DNA of 64,000 nucleotides, from NCBI GenBank assembly GCA_000507305.1, contig DF241187.1:22502-86501 (forward strand), written 5' to 3'. Under the pieces are notes generated by a model. The model searched no databases, was not told the DNA's origin, and saw only the letters and a list, made by a program, of their open reading frames with translations. The translations under genes were made by a program, and so were the position numbers. This document shows, one piece after another, positions 31,119-44,150 of the stretch (position 1 is its first letter; the number at the start of each line of letters is the position of its first letter). The stretch is from Breviolum minutum Mf 1.05b.01. Lineage: Eukaryota > Sar > Dinophyceae > Suessiales > Symbiodiniaceae.

Positions 31119-31239
31119 TACCCTCCCTGAAACTAACAGTTCGCCCCGAAAAATGGAATGCATTGGAATACTATATACTTTCCTATTGGGTTTCGGCGTA
31201 TTTTCAGGTGCTACTGTATGTTAGTTTCAGGGGGGGTAT
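31119..31239. repeat. Inverted-repeat element family C
   Basis: TTACCCTCCCTGAAACTAAC at the left; TATGTTAGTTTCAGGGGGGG then TA at the right. Longest and best preserved copy of the family. Confidence 0.8.
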
Positions 31240-31592
31240 ATGATGTTGTGTGTGTTTGTTTGTAGCTTTAAGGCTAAAACTCTGAAACGTTTCCTGGCCT
31301 GAAGCTATCATGCCGCACAGCATTGAGGCCGAGCACACAAATTTTGAGAGAGCCATCACAGATACTTGATGGCATTTCTATTGGGTTTTCCAGGTCGTTT
31401 TGATGTAGTTTTTATTGTTCTGTAGTTTGCAGGCGTTGTCATGTTTGAAGATGTTTTTGGTACATAGTGGAAAAGAATGAGAAAAAAACATGTGAACTGG
31501 CCACTTGCTTCGGAGAACTCGGTCCATACATCCTGGTGGTTTTTGAACATTGTGCGATGATGTTTCTCTTCTCTTAGCTGTTGGCCTGACAG

Positions 31593-31644
31593 CAGCAAGG
31601 TTGGCTAGCACTTTTCAGAATCCATCCCTTCAGCTGCAGCCTAA
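31593..31644 (+). CDS. Diverged single copy of array exon A
   Basis: CCTGACAG ends at 31592. The frame reads ARLASTFQNPSLQLQPK; array copies read RLASTAVQHQSPQLQPK. The exon ends CCTAA, followed by GCA both here and in the array, consistent with a conserved GC donor. Similarity drops outside the block. Confidence 0.65.
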
Positions 31645-31735
31645 GCAGAGTGCTTTTTTCTGTGTGAATGTGTTTGAAGTGGGATGCACCATCCATGAGG
31701 GGATGTCAGGGGCGTGTCAATGACATCATAGCCAG

Positions 31736-32084
31736 CTGTCTCGCTGGATTCGCCCGCGTCTCGGGTCGCCATAATCAACGTGGTTTCTCGCTCAGGAATA
31801 ATATGGAGCCCGCCATGGCCAGACATACTTCTCCAAAGCCGGAACCCTGTGGGAAAATTGGAGGGCAACAGGGACAGCAGCAAAAACATGAAGCCCATTT
31901 TGTATTGAATCTTGACATGAACACCTCAATGTCATCCAAGATTGTTGGAAGTAAAGTTGAAGTTCTCAAGTTAAATGATTTAAAGAGATGTCATGGTGTT
32001 GCAGAAGTTTATGCAAGGAAGTTACTGCCAGATTTGTTGAGAGATCTCTCTGCCAAGGTGAGGAGAACCAAATCAAAGCTTTAA
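31736..32084 (+). CDS. Diverged copy of array exon B with longer open frame
   Basis: After CATAGCCAG (ends 31735) the frame is open to TAA at 32082-32084. It runs through SCLAGFARVSGRHNQRGFSL, RNNMEPAMARHTSPKPEPCG, KIGGQQGQQQKHEAHFVLNL, and ends VEVLKLNDLKRCHGVAEVYA RKLLPDLLRDLS. MEPAMARH matches the array exactly in protein, with synonymous differences in DNA. In this copy the coding sequence continues upstream of CTCAGG, where the array has an acceptor CAG. Possibly the least decayed version of the ancestral module. The 3' half may hold a donor. Confidence 0.6.
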
Positions 32085-32402
32085 CATTGATTAATGTTGA
32101 ACAGGTTGCCGATGAGTATGACCTCAGTCAATCGTGTCGAGGTTGGCTAGTACTGCTGCTCAGCATCAATCGCCCCAGCTGCAGCCTAAGCAACCCTCCT
32201 TGGACTGATGTCATTTTGTAGCGGGATTGATTGCCACCTTTCCTCTAATCATAAGACCTTTTCAAGGCCAAGTCCATTGCCGGCTCTTCTGCCAGATGCA
32301 CTGCAGCATCTTGGTTGCTATGTCTGATGGAGATGTCAGCCAGTGATGTGTGACAGGATGTCATGGGTGGAGTGGGTGAATCAACTGTTCTTTCTGTGCC
32401 AG

Positions 32403-32470
32403 CTCAGGCATATGGAGCCTGCTATGGCAAGACATGTTTCTCCGCAGTCAGGGCCTTGTTGTTCCAGGAG
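32403..32470 (+). CDS. Array exon B, first array copy (representative)
   Basis: CTGTGCCAG ends at 32402. The frame reads LRHMEPAMARHVSPQSGPCC then SRSRAGGQ. The block is nearly invariant in every unit, about 262 bp after each marker (for example near 34613, 35449, 36300, 37213, 38065, 38928). A copy near 43220 reads LRHVEPAMARH. The diverged copies at 30704 and 31736 conserve the protein more than the DNA. Where the exon ends is unclear. Confidence 0.55.
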
Positions 32471-33318
32471 CAGAGCAGGAGGGCAGAAAAGACGGTTTTT
32501 GTCTTGAAGCATTTCTCCGGTTTCCCTTTGATTTAAACATGTTTTGTATTGTTTTGTCATGTTGCTTCTGTTTGTGTATGGGATGCAAGTGGTTGATTGG
32601 GGGGGGACTGTTAAGACTAAGTTTACTACTTTCCCTGTTCGGGTGTTTCTATAATACATTTGTTTTTATCTTTAGTACTCTTTTAGTCAGGGGCTCACAT
32701 GACACACTGGGTGAGGCCGAGTCCTCAACCATTGAATGACTCGCCAGGAATGCTTCATGGCATCAAAGATGGTTGAAAGTGGAGTGAAATGTTGTTCTGG
32801 TTGAAGATTTTTGGGAAAGACCTTCTGGCATCGCAAATTTTGTGGAAGCAAGATACTGCTAGACTGGGTATATACAATGATAATCTATAATAGATTTGTT
32901 GGAAAGAGTTCTGTGCTAGTGGCATAAGATTTGGAATGATTTGGATATCAAAGGGTGTTTGTTGATAAACGGTTGACAATTGATTCAATTGATATGGGTT
33001 CAGTCAATGGTGTTGAGGTTGGCTAGCACTGCTGTTCAGCATCAATCGCTGCAGCTGCAGCCTAAGCAACCCTCCTTGCACTGATGTCATTTTGTAGCGG
33101 GACTGATTGCCATCTTTGCTGGAATCTTAAATCTTTTCAAGGCCGAGTCCATTGCCGGCTCTTCTGCCAGATGCACTGCAGCATCTTGGTTGCTATGTCT
33201 GATGGAAATGTCAGCCAGTGATGTGTGACAGGATGTCATGGGTGGAGTGGGTGAATCAACTTTTCTTTCTGTGCCAGCTCAGGCATATGGAGCCTGCTAT
33301 GGCAAGACATGTTTCTCC

Positions 33319-33599
33319 NNNNNNNNNNNNNNNNNNNNNNNNNNNNNNNNNNNNNNNNNNNNNNNNNNNNNNNNNNNNNNNNNNNNNNNNNNNNNNNNNN
33401 NNNNNNNNNNNNNNNNNNNNNNNNNNNNNNNNNNNNNNNNNNNNNNNNNNNNNNNNNNNNNNNNNNNNNNNNNNNNNNNNNNNNNNNNNNNNNNNNNNNN
33501 NNNNNNNNNNNNNNNNNNNNNNNNNNNNNNNNNNNNNNNNNNNNNNNNNNNNNNNNNNNNNNNNNNNNNNNNNNNNNNNNNNNNNNNNNNNNNNNNNNN
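33319..33599. other. Assembly gap (N run, 281 bases)
   Basis: All N. The gap starts about 301 bases into one unit and resumes about 124 bases into a later one, so at least ~680 bases should be missing. The stated length is too short for the array period. Confidence 0.95.
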
Positions 33600-36500
33600 C
33601 TTTTCAAGGCCGAGTCCATTGCCGGCTCTTCTGCCAGATGCACTGCAGCATCTTGGATGCTATGTCCGATGGAAACGTCAGCCAGTGATGTGTGACAGGA
33701 TGTCATCGGTGGAGTGGGTGAATCAACTGATCTTTCTGTGCCAGCTCAGGCATATGGAGCCTGCTATGGCAAGACATGTTTCTCCGCAGTCAGGGCCTTG
33801 TTGTTCCAGGAGCAGAGAAGGAGGGCAGCAAAGACTGTTTTTGTCTTGAAGCATTTCTCCGGTTTCCCTTTGATTTAACCATGTTTTGTCATGTTGCTTC
33901 TGTTGGTGTATGGGATGCAAGTGGTTGATTGGGGGTTAAGACTGTTAAGACTAAGTTTACTACTTTCCCTGTTCGGGTGTTTCTATAATACATTTATTTT
34001 TAATCATAGTACTCTTTTAGTCAGGGGCTCACATGACACTTTGGGTGAGGCCGAGTCCTCAACCATTGAACGACTCGCCAGGAATGCTTCATGGCATCAA
34101 AGATGGTTGATAGTGGAGTGAAAAATTGTTCTGGTTGAAGATTTTTGGGAAAGACCTTCTGGCATCGCAAATTTTGTGGAAGCAAGATACTGCTAGACTG
34201 GGTATATACAATGATAATCTATAATAGATTTGTTGGAAAGAGTTCTGTGCTAGTGGCATAAGATTTGAAATGATTTGGATATCAAAGGGTGTTTGTTGAT
34301 AAACGGTTGACAATTGATTCAATTGATATGGGTTCAGTCAATGGTGTTGAGGTTGGCTAGCACTGCTGCTCAGCATCAATCGCCGCAGCTGCAGCCTAAG
34401 CAACCCTCCTTGGACTGATGTCATTTTGTAGCGGGACTGCTTGCCATCTTTGCTGGAATCTTAAATCTTTTCAAGGCCGAGTCCATTGCCGGCTCTTCTG
34501 CCAGATGCACTGCAGCATTTTGGTTGCTATGTCTGATGGAAACGTCAGCCAGTGATGTGTGACAGGATGTCATCGGTGGAGTGGGTGAATCAACTGATCT
34601 TTCTGTGCCAGCTCAGGCATATGGAGCCTGCTATGGCAAGACATGTTTCTCCGCAGTCAGGGCCTTGTTGTTCTAGGAGCAGAGAAGGAGGGCAGCAAAG
34701 ACGGTTTTTGTCTTGAAGCATTTCTCCGGTTTCCCTTTGATTTAACCATGTTTTGTCATGTTGCTTCTGTTGGTGTATGGGATGCAAGTGGTTGATTGGG
34801 GGTTAAGACTGTTAAGACTAAGTTTCTATAATACATTTATTTTTTTATCATAGTACTCTTTTAGTCAGGGGCTCACATGACACACTGGGTGAGGCCGAGT
34901 CCTCAACGATTGAACGACTCGCCAGGAATGCTTCATGGCATCAAAGATGGTTGAAAGTGGATTAAAAAGTTGTTCTGGTTAAAGATTTTTGGGAAAGACC
35001 TTCTGGCATCGCAAATTTTGTGGAAGCAAGCTACTGCTAGACTGGGCATATACAATCATAATCTATAAGTAGATTTGTTGGAAAGGGTTTTGTGCTAGTG
35101 GCATAAGATTTGGAATGATTTGGATATCAAAGGGTGTTTGTTGATTAACGGTTGACAATCGATATGGGTTCAGTCAGTGGTGTTGAGGTTGGCTAGCACT
35201 GCTGTTCAGCATCCATCACCGCAGCTGCAGCCTAAGAAACCCTCCTTGCACTGATGTCATGTTGTAGCGGGACTGATTGCCATCTTTGCTCTAATTATAA
35301 GACCTTTTCAAGGCCGAGTCCATTGCCGGCTCTTCTGCCAGATGCACTGCAGCATCTTGGATGCTATGTCTGATGGAAATGTCAGCCAGTGATGTGTGAC
35401 AGGATGTCATGGGGTGAATCAACCTTTCTTTCTGTGCCAGCTCAGGCATATGGAGCCTGCTATGGCAAGACATGTTTCTCCGCAGTCAGGGCCTTGTTGT
35501 TCCAGGAGCAGAGAAGGAGGGCAGCAAAGACGGTTTTTGTCTTGAAGCATTTCTCCGGTTTCCCTTTGATTTAACCATGTTTTGTCATGTTGCTTCTGTT
35601 GGTGTATGGGATGCAAGTGGTTGATTGGGGGTTAAGACTGTTAAGACTAAGTTTACTACTTTCCCTGTTTGGGTGTTTCTATAATACATTTATTTTTAAT
35701 CATAGTACTCTTTTAGTCAGGGGCTCACATGACACTTTGGGTGAGGCCGAGTCCTCAACCATTGAACGACTCGCCAGGAATGCTTCATGGCATCAAAGAT
35801 GGTTGAAAGTGGAGTGAAAAGTTTTTCTGGTTGAAGATTTTTGGGAAAGACCTTCTGGCATCGCAAATTTTGTGGAAGCAAGATACTGCTAGACTAGGTA
35901 TATACAATGATAATCTACAATGGATTTGTTGGAAAGAGTTCTGTGCTAGTGGCATAAGATTTGGAACGATTTGATTATCAAAGGGTGTTTGTTGATTAAC
36001 GGTTGACAATTGATATGGGTTCAGTCAATGGTGTTGAGGTTGGCTAGTACTGCTGCTCAGCATCAATCGCCGCAGCTGCAGCCTAAGCAACCCTCCTTGC
36101 ACTGATGTCATTTTGTAGCGGGACTGATTGCCATCTTTGCTTTAATCATAAGACCTTTTCAAGGCCGAGTCCATTGCCGGCTCTTCTGCCAGATGCACTG
36201 CAGCATCTTGGTTGCTATGTCTGATGGAAACGTCAGCCAGTGATGGTGACAGGATGTCATCGGTGGAGTGGGTGAATCAACTTTTCTTTCTGTGCCAGCT
36301 CAGGCATATGGAGCCTGCTATGGCAAGACATGTTTCTCCGCAGTCGGGGTCTTGTTGTTCCAGGAGCAGAGAAGGAGGGCAGCAAAGACGGTTTTTGTCT
36401 TGAAGTATTTCTCCGGTTTCCTTTCGAACAACTTATATGGAAACATGTTGTTTCATGTTGTTGCCGTTTGCGTATGGGATACAAGTGGTTGATTGGGGGT

Positions 36501-36753
36501 TAAGACTAAGTTTACTACTGTCCCCATTTGCTTGTTTACTGCGTTTGTCTTTATCATAGTACTCTTTTAATCAGGGGCCTTCCAAGACACTTTGGGTGAG
36601 GCCAAGTCCTCAACCATTGAACGACTCGCCAGGAATGCTTCATGGCATCAAAGATGGTTGAAAGTGGAGTGAAAAGTTGTTCTGGTTGAAGATTTTTGGG
36701 AAAGACCTTCTGGCATCGCAAATTTTGTGGAAGCAAGCTACTGCTAGACTAGG

Positions 36754-36817
36754 TATGTATACAGTATTTTTATATTTATATATTTAATTGTTATATATTT
36801 TTATTTTAATATATTGA
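36754..36817. repeat. AT-rich insertion in one array unit
   Basis: Where other units read GGTATATACAATGATAATC, this one has about 64 extra bases made almost only of A and T, giving that unit its 913 bp length. Confidence 0.7.
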
Positions 36818-39800
36818 GAATGATAATCTATAGTGGATTTGTTGGAAAGAGTTCTGTGCTAGTGGCATAAGATTTGGAGTGATTTGAATATCAAAGGGTG
36901 TTTGTTGATTAACGGTTGACAATTGATATGGGTTCAGTCAATGGCGTTGAGGTTGGCTAGCACTGCTGTTCAGCATCAATCGCCGCAGCTGCAGCCTAAG
37001 CAACCCTCCTTGCACTGATGTCATTTTGTAGCGGGACTGATTGCCATCTTTGCTCTAATCATAAGACCTTTTCAAGGCCGAGTCCATTGCCGGCTCTTCT
37101 GCCAGATGCACTGCAGCATCTTGGTTGCTATGTCTGATGGAAATGTCAGCCAGTGATGTGTGACAGGATGTCATGGGTGGAGTGGGTGAATCAACTTTTC
37201 TTTCTGTGCCAGCTCAGGCATATGGAGCCTGCTATGGCAAGACATGTTTCTCCGCAGTCAGGGCCTTGTTGTTCCAGGAGCAGAGAAGGAGGGCAGCAAA
37301 GACGGTTTTTGTCTTGAAGTATTTCTCCGGTTTCCTTTCGAACAACTTATATGGAAACATGTCGTTTTATCATGTTGTTGCCGTTTGTGTATAGGATACA
37401 AGTGGTTGATTGGGGGTTAAGACTAACTTCACTACTGTCCCTTTTTGGTTGTTTCTGTACTGCATTTGTCTTTATCATAGTACTCTTTTAGTCATGGGCC
37501 TTCCATGACACTTTGGGTGAGGCCAAGTCCTCAACCATTGAACGACTCGCCAGGAATGCTTCATGGCATCAAAGTGGAGTGAAAAGTTGTTCTGGTTGAA
37601 GATTTTTGGGAAAGACCTTCTGCCATCGCAACTTTTGTGGAAGCAAGCTACTGCTAGACTGGGCATATACAATGATAATCTATAATAGATTTGTTGGAAA
37701 GAGTTCTGTGCTAGTGGCATAAGATTTGGAATGATTTGGATATCAAAGGGTGTTTGTTGATTAACGGTTGACAATCGATATGGGTTCAGTCAATGGTGTT
37801 GAGGTTGGCTAGCACTGCTGTTCAGCATCAATCGCCCCAGCTGCAGCCTAAGCAACCCTCCTTGCACTGATGTCATTTTGTAGCGGGACTGATTGCCATC
37901 TTTGCTCTAATCATAAGACCTTTTCAAGGCCGAGTCCATTGCCGGCTCTTCTGCCAGATGCACTGCAGCATCTTGGTTTCTATGTCTGATGGAAATGTCA
38001 GCCAGTGATATGTGACAGGATGTCATGGGTGGAGTGGGTGAATCAACTTTTCTTTCTGTGCCAGCTCAGGCATATGGAGCCTGCTATGGCAAGACATGTT
38101 TCTCCGCAGTCAGGGCCTTGTTGTTCTAGGAGCAGCGAGGGAGGGCAGCAAAGACGGTTTTTGTCTTGAAGTATTTCTCCGGTTTTCCTTCGAACAACTT
38201 ATATGGAAACATGTCGTTTTATCATGTTGTTGCCGTTTGTGTATAGGATACAAGTGGTTGATTGGGGGTTAAGACTAACTTCACTACTGTCCCTTTTTGG
38301 TTGTTTCTGTACTGCATTTGTCTTTATCATAGTACTCTTTTAGTCATGGGCCTTCCAAGACACTTTGGGTGAGGCCAAGTCCTCAACCATTGAACGACTC
38401 GCCAGGAATGCTTCATGGCATCAAAGATGGTTCAAAGTGGAGTGAAAAGTTGTTCTGGTTAACGATTTTTGGGAAAGACCTTCTGCCATCGCAACTTTTG
38501 TGGAAGCAAGCTACTGCTAGACTGGGCATATACAATGATGATCTATAATAGATTTGTTGGAAAGAGTTCTGTGCTAGTGGCATAAGATTTGGAATGATTT
38601 GGATGTCAAAGGGTGTTTGTTGATTAACGGCTGACAATTGATATGGGTTCAGTCAATGGTGTTGAGGTTGGCTAGCACTGCTGTTCAGCATCAATGGCCG
38701 CAGCTGCCGCCTAAGCAACCCTCCTTGCACTGATGTCATTTTGTAGCGGGACTGCTTGCCATCTTTGCTGGAATCTTAAATCTTTTCAAGGCCGAGTCCA
38801 TTGCCGGCTCTTCTGCCAGATGCACTGCAGCATCTTGGTTGCTATGTCTGATGGAAATGTCAGCCAGTGATGTGTGACAGGATGTCATGGGTGGAGTGGG
38901 TGAATCAACTTTTCTTTCTGTGCCAGCTCAGGCATATGGAGCCTGCTATGGCAAGACATGTTTCTCCGCAGTCAGGGCCTTGTTGTTCCAAGAGCAGAGA
39001 AGGAGGGCAGCAAAGACGGTTTTTGTCTTGAAGTATTTCTCCGGTTTCCTTTCGAACAACTCATATGGAAACATGTTCTTTCATGGTTTTCTGTTTGTGT
39101 ATGGAGTACAAGTGGTTGATTCGGGTTTAAGATAAAGTTGGCTACTGTTAGGGTGTTTCTATAATACATTTGTTTTTATCTTAGTATTCTTTTAATCAGG
39201 GGCTCGCATGACACTTTGGGTGAGGCCAAGTCCTCAACCATTGAACGACTCGCCAGGAATGCTTCATGGCATCAAAGATGGTTGAAAGTGGATTAAAAAG
39301 TTGTTCTGGTTGAAGATTTTTGGGAAAGACCTTCCTGCATTGCAACTTTTGTGGAAGCAGGCTACTGCTAGACTGGGGATATACAATGATGATCTATAAT
39401 AGATTGGTTGGAAAGAGTTCTGTGCTACTGGCATAAGATTTGGAATGATTTGGATATCAAAGGGTGTTTGTTGATTAACGGTTGACAATTGATATGGTTT
39501 CAGTCAATGGTGAGGTTGGCTAGCACTGCTGTTCAGCATCAATGGCCGCAGCTGCAGCCTAAGCAACCCTCCTTGCACTGATGTCATTTTGTAGCGTGAC
39601 TGATTGCCATCTTTCCTCTAATCATAAGACCTTTTCAAGGCCGAGTCCATTGCCGGCTCTTCTGCCAGATGCACTGCAGCATCTTGGATGCTATGTCTGA
39701 TGGAAATGTCAGCCAGTGATGTGTGACAGGATGTCATGGGTGGAGTGGGTGAATCAACCTTTCTTTCTGTGCCAGCTCAGGCATATGGAGCCTGCTATGG

Positions 39801-42800
39801 CAAGACATGTTTCTCCGCAGTCAGGGCCTTGTTTTTCTAGGAGCAGAGAGGATAGAGAGGGAGGGCAGCAAAGACTGTTTTTGTCTTGAAGTATTTCTCC
39901 CATTTTCCTTTGAACAACTTACATGGAAGCATGTTCTTTCATGGTTTTCTGTTTGTGTATGGAGTAGAAGTGGTTGGTTGGGGTTTAAGATAAAGTTGGC
40001 TACTGTTTGGGTGTTTCTATAATACATTTGTTTTTATCTTAGTATTCTTTTAATCAGGGGCTCGCATGACACTTTGGGTGAGGCCGAGTCCTCAACCATT
40101 GAACGACTCGCCAGGAATGCTTCATGGCATGAAAGACGGTTGAAAGTGGAGTGAAAAGTTGTTCTGGTTGAAGATTTTTGGGAAAGACCTTCTGGCATCG
40201 CAAATTTTGTGGAAGCAAGCTACTGCTAGACTGGGTATATACAATGATAATCTTATAATAGATTTGTTGGAAAGAGTTCCGTGCTAGTGGCATAAGATTT
40301 GATTTGATTTGGATATCAAAGGGTGTTTGTTGATAAACGGTTGACAATTGATATGGGTTCAGTCAATGGTGTTGAGGTTGGCTAGCACTGCTGCTCAGCA
40401 TCAATCGCCGCAGCTGCAGCCTAAGCAACCCTCCTTGGACTGATGTCATTTTGTAGCGGGACTGCTTTCCCTCTTTGCTGGAATCTTAAATCTTTTCAAG
40501 GCCGAGTCCATTGCCGGCTCTTCTGCCAGATGCACTGCAGCATCTTGGTTGCTATGTCTGATGGAAATGTCAGCCAGTGATGTGTGACTGGATGTCATGG
40601 GCGGAGTGGGCGAATCAACTTTTCTTTCTTCTTTGCCAGCTCAGGCATATGGAGCCTGCTATGGCAAGACATGTTTCTCCGCAGTCAGGGCCTTGTTGTT
40701 CTAGGAGCAGAGAAGGAGGGCAGCAAAGACGGTTTTTGTCTTGAAGCATTTCTCCGGTTTCCCTTTGATTTAACCATGTTTTGTCATGTTGCTTCTGTTG
40801 GTGTATGGGATGCAAGTGGTTGATTGGGGGTTAAGACTGTTAAGACTAAGTTTCTATAATACATATGTTTTTTATCATAGTACTCTTTTAGTCAGGGGCT
40901 CACATGACACTTTGGGTGAGGCCGAGTCCTCAACCATTGAACGACTCGCCAGGAATGCTTCATGGCATGAAAGATGGTTGAAAGTGGAGTGAAAAGTTGT
41001 TCTGGTTGAAGATGTTTGGGAAAGACCTTCTGGCATCGCAAATTTTGTGGAAGCAAGCTACTGCAAGACTGGGCATATACAATGATAATCTTATGATAGA
41101 TTTGTTGGAAGGAGTGCTGTGCTAGTGGCAAAAGATTTGGAACGATTTGGATATCAAAGGGTGTTTGTTGATTAACGGTTGACAATTGATATGGGTTCAG
41201 TCAATGGTGTTGAGGTTGGCTAGCACTGCTGTTCAGCATCAATCGCCGCAGCTGCAGCCTAAGCAACCCTCCTTGCACTGATGTCATGTTGTAGCGTGAC
41301 TGCTTGCCATCGTTGCTCTAATCATAAGACCTTTTCAAGGCCGAGTCCATTGCCGGCTCTTCTGCCAGATGCACTGCAGCATCTTGGTTGCTATGTCTGA
41401 TGGAAATGTCAGCCAGTGATGTGTGACAGGATGTCATGGGTGGAGTGGGTGAATCAACTTTTCTTTCTGTGCCAGCTCAGGCATATGGAGCCTGCTATGG
41501 CAAGACATGTTTCTCCGCAGTCAGGGCCTTGTTGTTCCAGGAGCAGAGAAGGAGGGCAGCAAAGACGGTTTTTGTCTTGAAGCATTTCTCCGGTTTCCCT
41601 TTGATTTAAACATGTTTTGTATTGTTTTGTCATGTTGCTTCTGTTTGTGTATGGGATGCAAGTGGTTGATTGGGGGTTAAGACTGTTAAGACTAAGTTTA
41701 CTACTTTCCCTGTTTGGGTGTTTCTCTAATACATTTGTTTTTATCATAGTACTGTTTTAGTCATGGGCCTTCCATGCCACTTTGGGTGAGGCCGAGTCCT
41801 CAACCATTGAACGACTCGCCAGGAATGCTTCATGGCATCAAAGATGGTTGAAAGTGGAGTGAAAAGTTGTTCTGGTTGAAGATTTTTGGGAAAGACCTTC
41901 TGGCATCGCAAATTTTGTGGAAGCAAGATACTGCTAGACTGGGTATATACAATGATAATCTATAATAGATTTGTTGGAAAGAGTTCTGTGCTAGTGGCAT
42001 AAGATTTGGAATGATTTGGATATCAAAGGGTGTTTGTTGATTAACGGTTGACAATTGATATGGGTTCAGTCAATGGTGTTGAGGTCGGCTAGCACTGCTG
42101 TTCAGCATCAATCGCCGCAGCTGCAGCCTAAGCAACCCTCCTTGCACTGATGTCATGTTGTAGCGTGACTGCTTGCCATCGTTGCTCTAATCATAAGACC
42201 TTTTCAAGGCCGAGTCCATTGCCGGCTCTTCTGCCAGATGCACTGCAGCATCTTGGATGCTATGTCTGATGGAAATGTCAGCCAGTGATGTGTGACAGGA
42301 TGTCATGGGTGGAGTGGGTGAATCAACTGTTCTTTCTGTGCCAGCTCAGGCATATGGAGCCTGCTATGGCAAGACATGTTTCTCCGCAGTCAGGGCCTTG
42401 TTGTTCTAGGAGCAAAGAGGGAGGGCAGCAAATACAGTTTTTGTCTTGAAGTAATTTCCCTTTGAAATATTTACATATACTTTCCATGGAAGCATGTCTT
42501 GTCATGTTGCTTCTGTTGGTGTATGGGATGCAAGTGGTTGATTGGGGGTTAAGACTGTTAAGACTAAGTTTACTACTTTCCCTGTTCGGGTGTTTCTATA
42601 ATACATTTATTTTTTATCATAGTACTCTTTTAGTCATGGGCCTTCCATGACACTTTGGGTGAGGCCGAGTCCTCAACCATTGAACGACTCGCCAGGAATG
42701 CTTCATGGCATCAAAGATGGTTCAAAGTGGAGTGAAAAGTTGTTCTGGTTAAAGATTTTTGGGAAAGACCTTCTGGCATCGCAAATTCTGTGGAAGCAAG

Positions 42801-44150
42801 CTACTGCTAGACTGGGTATATACAATGATAATCTTGGAATAGATTTGTTGGAAAGAGTTCCGTGCTAGTGGCATAAGATTTGATTTGATTTGGATATCAA
42901 AGGGTGTTTGTTGATAAACGGTTGACAATTGATATGGGTTCAGTCAATGGTGTTGAGGTTGGCTAGCACTGCTGTTCAGCATCAATTGCCGCAGCTGCAG
43001 CCTAAGCAACCCTCTTTGCACTGATGTCATTTTGTACCGGGACTGCTTGCCATCTTTGCTGGAATCTTAAATCTTTTCCAGGTCGAGTCCATTGCCGGCT
43101 CTTCTGCCAGATGCACTGCAGCATCTTGGTTGCTATGTCTAATGGAAATGTCAGCCAGTGATGTGTGACAGGATGTCATCGGTGGAGTGGGTGAATCAAC
43201 TGTTCTGTCTGTGCCAGCTCAGGCATGTAGAGCCTGCTATGGCAAGACATGTTTCTCCGCAGTCAGGGCCTTGTTGTTCCAGGAGCAGAGAAGGAGGGCA
43301 GCAAAGACGGTTTTTGTCTTGAAGTATTTCTCCGGTTTTCCTTTGATTTAAACATATTTTGTATTGTTTTGTCATGTTGCTTCTGTTTGTGTATGGGATG
43401 CAAGTGGTTGATTGGGGGTTAAGACTGTTAAGACTAAGTTTACTACTTTCCCTGCTTGGGTATTTCTCTAATACATTTATTTTTTTATCATAGTACTCTT
43501 TTAGTCATGGGCTCACATGACACTTTGGGTGAGGCCGAGTCCTCAACCATTGAACGACTCGCCAGGAATGCTTCATGGTATCAAAGATGGTTGAAAGTGG
43601 AGTGAAAAGTTGTTCTGGTTGAAGATTTTTGGGAAAGACCTTCTGGCATCGCACATTTTGTGGAAGCAAGCTACTGCTAGACTGGGCATATACAATCATA
43701 ATCTATAAGTAGATTTGTTGGAAAGAGTTCTGTGCTAGTGGCATAAGATTTGGAATGATTTGGATATCAAAGGGTGTTTGTTGATTAACAGTTGACAATC
43801 GATATGGGTTCAGTCAATGGTGAGGTTGGCTAGCACTGCTGTTCAGCATCAATCGCCGCAGCTGCCGCCTAAGCAACCCTCCTTGCACTGATGTCATGTT
43901 GTAGCGTGACTGCTTGCCATCTTTGCTCTAATCATTAATCATAAGACCTTTTCAAGGCCAAGTCCATTGCCGGCTCTTCTGCCAGATGCACTGCAGCATC
44001 TTGGTTGCTATGTCTGATGGCAACGTCAGCCAGTGATGTGTGACAGGATGTCATGGGTGGAGTGGGTGAATCAACTTTTCTTTCTGTGCCAGCTCAGGCA
44101 TATGGAGCCTGCTATGGCAAGACATGTTTCTCCGCAGTCAGGGCCTTGTT

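Noticed and set aside
33218-33849. Long ORFs across the first N run
   Set aside because: Most of their length is N; they only restate the array blocks on each side.
36038-36950. Idea that the 913 bp unit carries a mobile element
   Set aside because: The extra ~64 bases are simple AT-rich sequence with no inverted ends or target duplication visible.
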